DNA of 64,000 bases from Gammaproteobacteria bacterium (GCA_020445405.1 JAGRGQ010000003.1:62001-126000), one strand, 5' to 3'; positions 16,302-25,720 are shown, numbered from the stretch's first letter. A program made the numbers and translations. Notes: generated by a model from the letters alone, not told the origin.

Positions 16302-18038
16302 TTGCCGCCAGTATCTCAACCGGAATTTCGCAGTCGCAGGGGGCGACCTAAAGGGCGCAGTCCGGATGCAGCGGCACTGCAGCAGATCAGATCGCTGCTC
16401 GGCCAACGTCCGCGCGCCGCCGACCTGCTGATTGAGCACCTGCACCTCATCCAGGACCGCTACGGTCATATCACCGCCGATCAGATAGCTGCATTGGCGA
16501 TCGAGATGCGGCTGTCGGCCGCGGCGGTGTTCGAAGTCGCCAGTTTCTACCATCACTTCGACGTGGTAAAGGAGGGGCAGACACCGCCGCCTCCATTGAC
16601 AGTCAGGGTCTGTGACTCCGTCTCCTGCGCGCTTGCAGGCGCGGAGCAGCTGATAAGCGCTTTGCAGCAGGCACTGACCGACGGCGTCAGGATTCAAAGG
16701 GTACCCTGCGTCGGTCGCTGTCAGGAGGCGCCGGTGGCGGTAGTCGGCTGCAACCCGGTTGCGCGGGCGGAAGTGGAACGGGTAGTGGCGCTGGCGGCAT
16801 CGGGTGCAACAGAGGCGCCTCTTCCCGACTGCCTCGGTTACCATCGATACCGCAGCGAAGGCGGATATGCGCTGCTGCAGCAGCTTGCGACCGGATCGCA
16901 GATGGACAGAGAGGATGCCATCCGCACACTGGAGGCATCGCAGTTGCGCGGGCTGGGCGGCGCCGGATTCCCGACAGGACGCAAATGGCGCATTCTGCGG
17001 GATCAGCCCGAGCCCAGGATGCTGGCAGTCAATATCGACGAGGGCGAGCCGGGCACGTTCAAGGATCGCCATTTTCTGGAACGGGACCCACACCGCTTCC
17101 TGGAAGGCGTTCTGATCGCCGCCCGCGTGGTCGGCATCGCCGCGGTGTATATCTATCTTCGCGATGAGTACGCCGGCATCCGGGCCATGCTGGAGCGGGA
17201 ACTGGCGGCGCTGCAGTCTGACCCGCCCTGCGCACTGCCCCCCATCCATCTGCGCAGGGGCGCAGGTGCCTATATCTGCGGCGAAGAGTCGGCCATGATC
17301 GAGTCCATCGAGGGCAAACGTGGCATGCCCCGTCTGCGTCCCCCCTACGTCGCCGAGTCGGGACTGTTCGGACTGCCGACGCTTGAGCACAACATGGAGA
17401 CGCTCTACTGGGTGCGCGATCTGCTGGAAAAGGGTCCGGACTGGTTCACTGCCCAGGGGCGGCACGGCCGCCACGGCCTGCGCGCATTCTCGGTAAGCGG
17501 AAGGGTGCGGATCCCCGGGGTTCATCTCGCCCCTGCCGGCATTACCCTGCGCGAGCTGATCGATGAATATTGCGGCGGGATGGCCGCAGGCCACAGACTA
17601 TACGCCTATTTTCCCGGGGGTGCGTCGGGCGGCATCCTGCCCGCCTCGCTCGCGGATGTCCCGCTCGATTTCGACACGTTGCAGCCCTACGGCTGCTTTA
17701 TCGGTTCGGCTGCGGTAATTGTGTTGTCGCAACTTGACAGCGTGCGCGAAGCGGCACTCAATGCTATGCGTTTCTTCGCCCATGAATCCTGCGGTCAGTG
17801 CACTCCTTGCCGGGTGGGCACTGCCAAGGCCGCCCTGTTGATGCAGGCGCCAGGGTGGAACCAGGCGCTGTTACAGGAGTTGGCCGACGTGATGGCCGAC
17901 GCCTCCATCTGCGGTCTGGGACAGGCCGCCCCCAACCCGATGCGCTCGGTAATAAAATATTTTCAGCATGAGCTGGAATCCGGTCCGGCGCCGCCATCCC
18001 CAGCGCAGAAGGTTCCGAAAATCAGCAGGTCAGCATGA
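16302..18038 (+). CDS. NAD-dependent formate dehydrogenase, fused gamma-beta subunit (FdsG-FdsB / NuoE-NuoF-like)
   Basis: A 578-residue electron-transfer subunit joining two proteins that are usually separate. Residues 25-170 are a NuoE/FdsG thioredoxin-like [2Fe-2S] domain with Cys pairs in VRVCDSVSC and VPCVGRC. Residues 195-560 are a NuoF/FdsB domain: GLGGAGFPTGRKW (FMN/NADH), NIDEGEPGTFKDR, GAGAYICGEESA and the [4Fe-4S] motif ESCGQCTPCRVGT near the end. The TTG at 16302 is taken as start because AGGAG sits seven bases ahead; a GTG at 16278 would place that ribosome site inside the gene. The large subunit follows after 55 bases. The subunit passes electrons between formate and NAD. Confidence 0.9.
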   Translation: MPPVSQPEFRSRRGRPKGRSPDAAALQQIRSLLGQRPRAADLLIEHLHLIQDRYGHITADQIAALAIEMRLSAAAVFEVASFYHHFDVVKEGQTPPPPLTVRVCDSVSCALAGAEQLISALQQALTDGVRIQRVPCVGRCQEAPVAVVGCNPVARAEVERVVALAASGATEAPLPDCLGYHRYRSEGGYALLQQLATGSQMDREDAIRTLEASQLRGLGGAGFPTGRKWRILRDQPEPRMLAVNIDEGEPGTFKDRHFLERDPHRFLEGVLIAARVVGIAAVYIYLRDEYAGIRAMLERELAALQSDPPCALPPIHLRRGAGAYICGEESAMIESIEGKRGMPRLRPPYVAESGLFGLPTLEHNMETLYWVRDLLEKGPDWFTAQGRHGRHGLRAFSVSGRVRIPGVHLAPAGITLRELIDEYCGGMAAGHRLYAYFPGGASGGILPASLADVPLDFDTLQPYGCFIGSAAVIVLSQLDSVREAALNAMRFFAHESCGQCTPCRVGTAKAALLMQAPGWNQALLQELADVMADASICGLGQAAPNPMRSVIKYFQHELESGPAPPSPAQKVPKISRSA

Positions 18039-18093
18039 AAACATCGCGCTTTTCCGGCATCCACATCGGCGCTCCAGAGAGAGCTCAACGGCC

Positions 18094-20829
18094 ATGACAC
18101 CGGATTCCCAACTCCCGGTAAGCTTCACGCTGAATGGCGAACGGGTCAGCGCCCACCCGGGCGAAACCCTGCTGCAAACCGCCAGTCGGTACGGGATAGA
18201 GATACCCCATCTCTGCTTTAAGGAGGGACTCAGGTCGGATGGCAACTGCCGGGCCTGCATGGTGGAAATCGATGGTGAGCGCGCGCTCGCCCCCGCATGT
18301 TGCAGAACGGCCGCCAGCGGCATGGTGGTCAACAGCGGCAGCGGGCGGGCACGCAGGGCTCAGCGGATGGTGCTTGAACTGCTCAACTCCGATATGGGTG
18401 AAAACATTTACACGCACGCCAGCGAACTGGCCGCATGGTCAGCCAGACTGGGGCTTGGAAAAGCACGCTTTCCAGTGCGCCTTCAGCCGGATGCGGACCT
18501 CTCCCACCCCGCCATCGCGGTCAATTTCGACGCCTGTATCCAGTGCACCCGCTGCCTGCGCGCCTGCCGCGAAATACAAGTCAACGGCGTCATCGGATAC
18601 GCCGGCCGCGGTCCGGATTCCCGTATCGTGTTCGATATCGAAGACCCTTTGGGAGAGAGCAGCTGCGTCGGTTGTGGTGAGTGCGTGCAGGCGTGTCCCA
18701 CCGGTGCGTTGACGCCGGGAAACGGGGCGGCACTGGAGACTGTAGACAAATCGGTCGATTCGCTCTGTCCCTACTGCGGTGTGGGCTGTCAGCTCACCTA
18801 TCACGTTGGACGGCAACACATCCTCCAGGTCAGTGGAAAGGACGGGCCTGCAAACCGCGGACGGCTCTGTATCAAAGGGCGCTACGGGTTCGACTATGTG
18901 CACCACCCGGAGCGACTTACGGTCCCGCTGATTCGCCGTAAGGATGCACCTAAGCGGGGCGACCCGGTACTCAACGATCCGTTTGCTGCTTTCCGCGCAG
19001 CCAGCTGGGAAGAGGCGCTGACATGCGCCGCCACCGGATTCAGCGAGATCCAGGCCGATCGCGGCCCCTCGGCGCTGGCCGGGCTCGGTTCCGCCAAAGG
19101 CTCGAACGAGGAGGCGTACCTGTTCCAGAAACTGGTACGCACCGGCTTCGGCAGCAACAACGTAGATCACTGCACCCGACTCTGCCACGCCTCATCGGTG
19201 GCGGCACTGCTGGAGATGATAGGTTCGGGGGCGGTCTCCAATCCGATGGCGGATATGCGGCATGCGGAAGTGATCGTTATCATCGGCTCCAATACCACGG
19301 AGAACCATCCGGTGGCGGCGACTTTCGTCAAGAACGAAGTGCGGCAGGGCAAGATCCTGATCGTGCTCGACCCGCGCCGAACCGAAATAGCCGCGCACGC
19401 AACGCATTTCCTGCAGTTCAAACCCGACACCGACGTCGCGCTGCTCAACGCCATCATGCATGCGATCATCGAGCAGGGTCTGACCAACGACGCGTTTATC
19501 GCGCGTCGAACCAGCGGGTACACGGCGCTGGCGCAGCACCTGAAGGCTTTCACACCGGATGCAATGCAGGATATTTGCGGTATCGATGCGGCCAGGATCA
19601 GGCAGGTGGCAAAAATTTACGCCACCGCCAAAAGCGCGATCATTTTCTGGGGCATGGGTGTCTCCCAGCATGTGCACGGCACCGACAACGCCCGCGCGCT
19701 GATCTCTCTGGCACTGCTGACCGGTCAGATTGGACGGCGAGGCACCGGTCTGCACCCGTTGCGGGGGCAGAACAACGTCCAGGGCGCCTCCGATGCCGGA
19801 CTCATTCCAATGGTCTTTCCGGACTATCAGCGGGTTGACAACGCCGCAGCACGCCGGCGCTTCGAGAAGCTTTGGGGAGGAGCGCTCGATCCCACACCCG
19901 GTCTCACCGTGGTTGAGATCATGCATGCCATTACCGACGGCGTGATCGACGGTCTCTATATCATGGGTGAAAATCCAGCCATGTCGGATCCCAACCTGAA
20001 CCACGCCCGGAAGGCGCTGGCAAGCCTCAAGCATCTGGTGGTGCAGGATATTTTCATGACGGAAACCGCCTGCTATGCGGATGTGATCCTGCCCGCCTCC
20101 GCTTTTCCCGAAAAAACCGGCAGCTTCACCAATACGGACCGTCGGGTACAGATCGGCCGGCAGGCGCTGGCGCCTCCCGGCGAGGCGCGGCAGGACCTTG
20201 ATATTATCCTGCAGATGGCGCTGCGCCTCGGGCTGGACTGGCGTTACCGGCATCCAAAAGAGGTATTCGCCGAGATGCGCCGGGCGATGCCCAGCATCGC
20301 GGGCATCTCCTGGGAGCGGCTCGAAGCGGCCGGTGCGATAACCTACCCCTGCCTGCATGAACGCGATCCGGGTCAGCCGGTCATTTTTACCGAAAGCTTT
20401 CCCACGCCGACCGGAAAGGCGAAGTTCGTCCCTGCGCCATTCAGCAACGCCGATGAACTGCCGGACGAAAACTACCCCTGGGTATTGATCACCGGCCGCC
20501 AGCTCGAGCACTGGCACACCGGATCCATGACGCGCCGCGCCAAAGTGCTGGATGAGATCGAACCGGAGCCTGTGGCCAGCCTGCATCCCGACGATCTGAT
20601 AAAAATCGGCAGTGCAGCCGGATCGCCGTTGCATCTCGTCTCCCGCCGCGGAGAGGTGATCGCTTACGCCCGCGCGGACAGCGGTCTGCAGCCGGGGCAG
20701 GTATTCCTGCCCTTCTGCTACAAGGAGGCAGCGGCCAATCTTCTGACCAACGAAGCGCTGGATCCGACCGCCAAGATTCCGGAGTTCAAGTTCTGCGCCG
20801 TACAGGTGACAGCGGCGGAAATCGGCTGA
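18094..20829 (+). CDS. NAD-dependent formate dehydrogenase, catalytic molybdopterin subunit (FdsA-like)
   Basis: A 911-residue cytoplasmic enzyme oxidising formate to CO2, or reducing CO2. In order: an N-terminal [2Fe-2S] domain (HLCFKEGLRSDGNCRAC, CCRTA), a His-Cys type and two [4Fe-4S] clusters (CIQCTRCLRACRE, CVGCGECVQACP), a CPYCGVGCQ cluster heading the molybdopterin domain, and the MGD-binding C-terminal domain (NLLTNEALDP). The metal ligand is Cys364 in HCTRLCHASS, so this is a Cys rather than selenocysteine enzyme; no in-frame TGA is involved. ATG at 18094 follows GAGAGAG. moaA, fdhD and mobA just upstream provide its cofactor. FdsD and FdsC are not seen. Confidence 0.94.
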   Translation: MTPDSQLPVSFTLNGERVSAHPGETLLQTASRYGIEIPHLCFKEGLRSDGNCRACMVEIDGERALAPACCRTAASGMVVNSGSGRARRAQRMVLELLNSDMGENIYTHASELAAWSARLGLGKARFPVRLQPDADLSHPAIAVNFDACIQCTRCLRACREIQVNGVIGYAGRGPDSRIVFDIEDPLGESSCVGCGECVQACPTGALTPGNGAALETVDKSVDSLCPYCGVGCQLTYHVGRQHILQVSGKDGPANRGRLCIKGRYGFDYVHHPERLTVPLIRRKDAPKRGDPVLNDPFAAFRAASWEEALTCAATGFSEIQADRGPSALAGLGSAKGSNEEAYLFQKLVRTGFGSNNVDHCTRLCHASSVAALLEMIGSGAVSNPMADMRHAEVIVIIGSNTTENHPVAATFVKNEVRQGKILIVLDPRRTEIAAHATHFLQFKPDTDVALLNAIMHAIIEQGLTNDAFIARRTSGYTALAQHLKAFTPDAMQDICGIDAARIRQVAKIYATAKSAIIFWGMGVSQHVHGTDNARALISLALLTGQIGRRGTGLHPLRGQNNVQGASDAGLIPMVFPDYQRVDNAAARRRFEKLWGGALDPTPGLTVVEIMHAITDGVIDGLYIMGENPAMSDPNLNHARKALASLKHLVVQDIFMTETACYADVILPASAFPEKTGSFTNTDRRVQIGRQALAPPGEARQDLDIILQMALRLGLDWRYRHPKEVFAEMRRAMPSIAGISWERLEAAGAITYPCLHERDPGQPVIFTESFPTPTGKAKFVPAPFSNADELPDENYPWVLITGRQLEHWHTGSMTRRAKVLDEIEPEPVASLHPDDLIKIGSAAGSPLHLVSRRGEVIAYARADSGLQPGQVFLPFCYKEAAANLLTNEALDPTAKIPEFKFCAVQVTAAEIG

Positions 20830-20841
20830 TTTCGTGCTGCG

Positions 20842-21966
20842 CTACAGCCTGGCCTCTGCCGGCCCTATCTTATCCAGCCACGCTTCGTTGTAGTGCGAGA
20901 TGGGCTTCTTATCCGCGTATTGTCGTTGAATCGAAGCGATCTGATCCCAACTGTCATTGAACGCCTCGACCAGGACTGGATCGAAGTGAGCGCCAGCCAT
21001 CTGATTGATATACCTCCTGGCATCCTCAGTTGACCATGCGGGCTTGTACGGCCGGTACAGGGTCAGGGCGTCAAATACATCGGCAACCGCGACAATTCTT
21101 CCGTGGAGGGGGATATTCTCCCCTTTGAGCGCGCTGGGATAGCCGCTTCCATCCCACTTCTCATGGTGCGTCAGCGCTATTGTGCAGGCGCTCTTAAGTA
21201 GCTGGTTGCTGCCGCCCTCGAGTATTCTTGCGCCTATCGTGGTGTGGGTCTTCATCACCGCCCACTCCTCGCCATTGAGTCTGGCCGGCTTCAGCAGAAC
21301 ATCATCGGGTATGCCGATTTTACCGATGTCATGCATCGGAGCCGCGTAAAGAATCTGCTCGGACTCTTCGTTGGAGAGACCGATTTGTCTGGCCAGCAGA
21401 TGAGAATAGCGACCCACGCGGATGGTGTGCTCCCCGGTTTCGGTATCGCGAAATTCCGCAGCATATCCAAGCCGTTGAACAATCTCCGCCTGGGTGCGCA
21501 GCAGTTTGCGGGTTCTATCCCTGACCGCAACCTCCAACTGGGTGTTATAGGACTTCAACAGCTTGTGTGCCAGATGCATCTCGAGCAGATTGTGCACCCG
21601 GCTCAATACCTCATCCGTGTCGAAAGGCTTGGATAGAATATCCTGGGCGCCCCCACGCAGAGCCTGCAGGCGCCTGTGCCGGTCGCACTGCCCGGTCAGC
21701 ACCAACACCGGGGGCTGGAACTCGAAATCGAGCGCACGGAACTTCTCCATCAATTCCAGGCTGTTCATCTCCGGTAGATTGAGATCGAGCAGGATCAGGT
21801 CGACGCCGCCGGCATCGAACAGATCGAGCGCCTCCACCGGATCTGCGGTAACGGTGACTTTAGTGTAGTTGGCGGCGCTGAGAATCCCGGCTATCAGCGC
21901 AAGATTCGCTGGCGCGTCGTCGATTACCAGAATGCTGGCTCTCCTGATCTCCTGCTCATCGATCAT
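20842..21966 (-). CDS. Response regulator with HD-GYP cyclic-di-GMP phosphodiesterase domain
   Basis: A 374-residue two-domain protein. Residues 10-130 are a receiver domain with acidic pocket Asp16-Asp17, phosphoacceptor Asp61 (LILLDLNLPEMN), Thr near 96 (VLTGQ) and Lys near 118 (ILSKPFDTDE). A coiled linker follows (about 140-175). The HD-GYP domain carries HDIGKIGIPD, KTHTTIGA, HHEKWDGSGYP and HGRIVAVADVFDALT, all expected metal and substrate residues. It should degrade cyclic di-GMP when phosphorylated. No cognate histidine kinase is nearby. It converges with the formate dehydrogenase gene, 12 bases away. Confidence 0.94.
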   Translation of the reverse strand: MIDEQEIRRASILVIDDAPANLALIAGILSAANYTKVTVTADPVEALDLFDAGGVDLILLDLNLPEMNSLELMEKFRALDFEFQPPVLVLTGQCDRHRRLQALRGGAQDILSKPFDTDEVLSRVHNLLEMHLAHKLLKSYNTQLEVAVRDRTRKLLRTQAEIVQRLGYAAEFRDTETGEHTIRVGRYSHLLARQIGLSNEESEQILYAAPMHDIGKIGIPDDVLLKPARLNGEEWAVMKTHTTIGARILEGGSNQLLKSACTIALTHHEKWDGSGYPSALKGENIPLHGRIVAVADVFDALTLYRPYKPAWSTEDARRYINQMAGAHFDPVLVEAFNDSWDQIASIQRQYADKKPISHYNEAWLDKIGPAEARL

Positions 21967-22305
21967 GGCGTCTCCCGGGGTGTGCGATGAATCGGCTGGT
22001 GCTGGTGCATCACTGCATGCCAGAAATTGGATTTGCTTCGATGTTCAGACGCGATCCCCGCACCCGGGCGCTGGCCCGGCTCCTCCTCAGGATAAGCGCT
22101 CAACAAAAACCATTTCGGCACATCCGGACAATTCTATAGCCACTTCTGAGGAGCCGCGGGGAGAGCAACCTGGTTGCGAATAAGTTCTGAGACGCACGTC
22201 CAGAACGCTGCCGGGTGCAGCTTCAGACCGGCGGATCAGCGGAAATGCTATGCGCCGGATCGAGTTTTCGGTCCGCGCAGGGATGACCGCGGCTGCTGGT
22301 TCAGC
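21967..22305. other. Non-coding gap between two minus-strand genes
   Basis: No gene, hairpin terminator or repeat is clear in these 339 bases. The stretch must carry the promoter of the HD-GYP regulator. Confidence 0.4.
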
Positions 22306-23601
22306 TCAGCGCCATGCATCCGACCGGCGCATTTCCGCCGTGAACAGAACAGCGCCGAGGTTGCACAGCGCCAGAATCAGGAACAGCTGGGGTACCGTGA
22401 AATCGAGTGCCAGCAGAAGCGCGCTGGCGACGGCGGATGCCACCATAAACAGCGCATTCAGAATATTGACCGTGGCAATGTTGCGGGCACGGTGGGCCTG
22501 TTCGCTGCGCGCCTGTATCACCGCGTTCAAGGGTACGATGTATACGCCCCCGGAAAGTGCGATCAGAAACATATCGAGTAATATCCTCCAGCCGCCCCAC
22601 CCCGACAGAAACCTGCTGACATCGACCGCTTCTTCGGCCTGCACAGGCGGGCCGCCGGCACTGGCGAAGTACAGCTCCAGTGCAAACAATGAGATCCCGA
22701 GAGCGCCAAAGGGTACATATTTCAGGTGAATCCGGCCCCGCAGCAGCCGGTTGCACAGCAGAGAACCGGTGCCGATACCAACGGTGAAAACCAACAGCAG
22801 CAACGTGACCAGCCCTTCGTCTCCCGCGAGAGAGAGCTTGCAAAAGGTGGGCAGCTGGGCGAGAAACGTGGCGCCCACCAGCCAGAACCAGGAGACCGCC
22901 AGCGTGGGCCGGAATATCTCCCTGTGACTGGCACCGTAAGCGATCATCGACCATGTCTCGACCAGAAAATTCAGCCTTACCTTCAATTCGGGCGCTGCGC
23001 AAGCGGTCGCGGGAATGGCGCGGCTGGCGAGCCAGCCGGCAGTCGCCAGAAACACCAGGACAATGGAGACAACTGTGCTTCCGCTGCTGGTCAGAATGAA
23101 CAGCCCGCCGACCAGGGTGCCGAGCAGGATCGACAGAAATGTGGCAGCCTGGATCAGTCCATTACCGCTTATCAGCTCATCCCTGGCCAGATGATCGGGC
23201 AGGATGGCGTATTTCAGCGGGCCAAAGAAGGCGGATTGGGCGCCCATCAAAAACAGGATAAAGAGAAGATAGCTGGCGTTCTGCAGATAAAATCCCAGCG
23301 CCGCGCCCAGCATCAGTACTATCTCAATCAGTTTGACCAGCCGAATAACACGTGCTTTGTCATAGCGGTCGGCCAATTGACCCGCAGTGGCGGAAAAGAG
23401 GAAGAACGGCAGGATAAAGATACCCGCCGCTGCGGTAACCATCAGTCTCGGATCACTGCCCGACCTGGCGGCGAGCTCAAACGTGATCAGTATGACCAGT
23501 GCATTTTTAAACAGATTGTCGTTGAATGCACCCAGCGACTGGGTGATAAACAGCGGCAGAAAGCGCCGCTTGCCCAGGAGTGTGATCTGGCTGTGAAGCA
23601 T
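22306..23601 (-). CDS. MFS transporter, lysophospholipid transporter LplT-like
   Basis: A 431-residue inner-membrane carrier with about 12 helices. The N-terminal block FITQSLGAFNDNLFKNALVILITF and FSATAGQLADRYDKARVIRLVKLIE match the MFS domain of LplT and of the Aas-type acyltransferase fusions that flip lysophospholipids. The acyltransferase and acyl-ACP synthetase domains are absent from this protein and from the neighbourhood. Its ATG overlaps the TGA of the upstream HIT-like gene by one base, so translation is coupled and the two may share a pathway. The C-terminal tail ends with basic residues. Confidence 0.85.
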   Translation of the reverse strand: MLHSQITLLGKRRFLPLFITQSLGAFNDNLFKNALVILITFELAARSGSDPRLMVTAAAGIFILPFFLFSATAGQLADRYDKARVIRLVKLIEIVLMLGAALGFYLQNASYLLFILFLMGAQSAFFGPLKYAILPDHLARDELISGNGLIQAATFLSILLGTLVGGLFILTSSGSTVVSIVLVFLATAGWLASRAIPATACAAPELKVRLNFLVETWSMIAYGASHREIFRPTLAVSWFWLVGATFLAQLPTFCKLSLAGDEGLVTLLLLVFTVGIGTGSLLCNRLLRGRIHLKYVPFGALGISLFALELYFASAGGPPVQAEEAVDVSRFLSGWGGWRILLDMFLIALSGGVYIVPLNAVIQARSEQAHRARNIATVNILNALFMVASAVASALLLALDFTVPQLFLILALCNLGAVLFTAEMRRSDAWR

Positions 23602-24734
23602 CAGCCTTCGCGTTCGGAAATTCCGGGGGGGACGAGCGAGAGGCGGGACAGCTCATGCTCCAGGTCCCGGCTTGAGATCCGGTCGAAATTTTCCGGGCAG
23701 CTGGTAATAAATCCACCCGCCATCTCGTACCAGGCAAAACCCTCGGACCAATCCGAAGCGGGATATGTCCCCTGCTTCAGCCGCGGCACGCAGTAGTTCC
23801 GGCCGGGTAGGTGTATCAGATTGTAACTGCAATTCATGCGATGCAGTTCGTCGATGAAGCGCCAGGAATCGGCTTCCGAGTCAAAACGGCTGCACGCGAT
23901 GGGGTAGTCCCACTCTCCGCCATTGTGGCGCCATCGCGGATCGCTCACGGCGAAGGGTTTCTCACGGTAGAACATTTGAAAATGGAGGTGATTGATCGAA
24001 GCCAATGCGCCATAGCTGTTATAACCAAAACCGATACCGGGCAGGTGCCTGGCCAGTGTTTCTCCCAGCCGCCACAGATAATCGTGATCGCTCTTGCGCA
24101 GATATTGCGGATGGCTTTTGCGCAGCTCCGGCACCAGAATACTGTGCATCGGTACGAACGGAAACTTGTTGAAGAATATCGACGCCTTGCGCCCGGCCAG
24201 CCTGCCCTGCCAGAAAATCTCCTTACGCAGATACGGCGCACCGAAATGGAAAGCATCCTGGTCGAACGAGACCCTGATGGCGTCAGCCACCTCTCCCGCC
24301 ATGCGCGGCGGTCGGAGAGAGCGCATCTGGTTGAACTGCAGCTCCCAGGGACCGATGCAGCGGAACTGCGCAGGCTGCAGCCCTGCAAATTTGATATCCA
24401 TCATACGCTGGAAAACCTGCAGGTCATCCTCAGCGGCATCATCCAGGCATGGCCCCTGCCGTGCATCCCTGCGCAGCGCTTCCGCCATGCTTTCAAAGCG
24501 CGCTTTCAGTGGCAGTGAGAGACTTTCCCGAAGCGCAGGGTCGAAGCCGGCATGGGCCATCACCAGGATGTAAACGCCCAGTTGATCGTAACCTGAAAGC
24601 AGTTCCGATAAGCCGCCATTGAAGGCGTCGTGGAAGGTTTCAAACGAAGAGAAGGGGGTATTTTTCAAAAGCGTCGCCCGAAAATATTCGTGCCGGTCAG
24701 CGGGTAAGCAGCGGGGTAAAAACCGCCAAAGCAT
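23601..24734 (-). CDS. HIT-superfamily-like protein (GalT/GDP-hexose phosphorylase-type fold), function unknown
   Basis: A 377-residue cytoplasmic protein. Residues from about 185 (SIFFNKFPFVPMHSILVPE) to about 255 (ASINHLHFQMF) follow the pattern of HIT nucleotidyltransferases: substrate-binding Asn-Lys-Phe-Pro, His in MHSILVPE and an H-x-H-x-Q triad at HLHFQ, as in galactose-1-phosphate uridylyltransferase or GDP-glucose phosphorylase. I do not recognise a characterised family member. The ATG at 24734 follows GGAG by eight bases; a TTG at 24758 overlaps yidD. Coupled to the downstream LplT-like carrier. Confidence 0.65.
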   Translation of the reverse strand: MLWRFLPRCLPADRHEYFRATLLKNTPFSSFETFHDAFNGGLSELLSGYDQLGVYILVMAHAGFDPALRESLSLPLKARFESMAEALRRDARQGPCLDDAAEDDLQVFQRMMDIKFAGLQPAQFRCIGPWELQFNQMRSLRPPRMAGEVADAIRVSFDQDAFHFGAPYLRKEIFWQGRLAGRKASIFFNKFPFVPMHSILVPELRKSHPQYLRKSDHDYLWRLGETLARHLPGIGFGYNSYGALASINHLHFQMFYREKPFAVSDPRWRHNGGEWDYPIACSRFDSEADSWRFIDELHRMNCSYNLIHLPGRNYCVPRLKQGTYPASDWSEGFAWYEMAGGFITSCPENFDRISSRDLEHELSRLSLVPPGISEREG

Positions 24735-24754
24735 CCGGGATACTCCGGTTGACG

Positions 24755-24994
24755 TCAATGATCATGGTGCCGCTGGGTGCTTCCGTCCGGTACAGGATCA
24801 TAACCGCCGTGATGAAATGGATGGCAGCGGGAGATGCGTTTCAGGCCCATCCAGAGTCCCTTCCGGGCGCCAAACCTGTCAATCGCCTCCTGCGTATAGG
24901 CGGAGCAGCTGGGCACATAGCGGCAGTTGTTTCCCAGAAACGGGCTGATCAGATAAGCATAACCACGGATCAGCGCTATCAGAATTTTTTTCAT
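24755..24994 (-). CDS. yidD: Membrane protein insertion efficiency factor YidD
   Basis: A 79-residue protein of the UPF0161/YidD family that helps YidC-dependent insertion. The pattern [46 protein letters not shown] with a final GGYDPVP is diagnostic. The ATG at 24994 heads the hydrophobic start MKKILIALI. Usually yidD stands with rpmH-rnpA-yidC; here it stands 20 bases ahead of the HIT-like gene, away from its typical neighbours, so it may be an additional copy (inference). Confidence 0.9.
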   Translation of the reverse strand: MKKILIALIRGYAYLISPFLGNNCRYVPSCSAYTQEAIDRFGARKGLWMGLKRISRCHPFHHGGYDPVPDGSTQRHHDH

Positions 24995-25149
24995 AAGTAC
25001 GATATTTACACTCATCGCTGCAAGTAACTCGCCCGCTTTTCATTATAACCTTATACTGATTTTATGTTTCAAAGCCGTTGCCCCGCAGAGACGCGTCATG
25101 AAACGACGGCCGGGGACAGCGCATTTGTTCAGCTTCCGGCAGACAAGAT

Positions 25150-25710
25150 ATGACCCATGGCACGCTGGTGCTTCAGGCGCCTTCCGAATGTATACCCGAC
25201 CAGCCGGCATTGATTGCCCGCCTGTCCGATCTCGGCTTTGTCGGTGCGGGTTACGGCGAGACGCCCGGGGTCTATCTGGCGGGTCCACGGTTTCTGCAGC
25301 TGATCACTTTTTTAGGCTGCTCCCCGCATCTGCAGCTGGAGCCGCCGGCCGATGGCAGCGAGGATTTCTGCCATATTCGTCTGCGCGGACCCTTCCGGAC
25401 AGCGCGACTGCTCTCCGCCGGCAACACCCGGCCGCCGCGCTGTCCGGGATGCGGTAAGGGATTGACCAATTGGCGTCAGTTGGAGTCACTCTGGGCGAAA
25501 GGAGGGTCCGGGAGCGAAATCGGATGCGCCGCATGCGGCCGGAGTGCGAATCCTGCCGAACTGGACTGGCGGCGCAAAGCCGGGTTTGGACGCTATTTTA
25601 TTGAAATTTCGAGCATATTTCCGGAAGAGGCGTTGCCGTTGCCAGCGTTGATGGAGTGCCTGCGCGATGATGGTGCCGAATGGCGCTATTTTTATCTTCA
25701 GGATTGGTGA
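25150..25710 (+). CDS. Zinc-ribbon-containing protein of unknown function
   Basis: A 186-residue soluble protein without signal peptide or membrane segment. Two Cys pairs, CPGCGK near residue 98 and CAACGR near 125, form a treble-clef or zinc-ribbon site. Flanking parts are compact (LQLITFLGCSPHLQLEPP; GRYFIEISSIFPEEALP). The C-terminus YFYLQDW is conserved-looking. I recall similar unnamed proteins in other gammaproteobacteria but no function. A small terminator follows the stop. Confidence 0.7.
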   Translation: MTHGTLVLQAPSECIPDQPALIARLSDLGFVGAGYGETPGVYLAGPRFLQLITFLGCSPHLQLEPPADGSEDFCHIRLRGPFRTARLLSAGNTRPPRCPGCGKGLTNWRQLESLWAKGGSGSEIGCAACGRSANPAELDWRRKAGFGRYFIEISSIFPEEALPLPALMECLRDDGAEWRYFYLQDW

Positions 25711-25720
25711 CCGCCTTCAG

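Noticed and set aside
19171..19200. Selenocysteine at the formate dehydrogenase active site
   Set aside because: The position is encoded by TGC (Cys), and no in-frame TGA or SECIS-like hairpin is needed.
19192..20634. 480-codon minus-strand frame
   Set aside because: Antisense to the formate dehydrogenase catalytic subunit gene; shadow.
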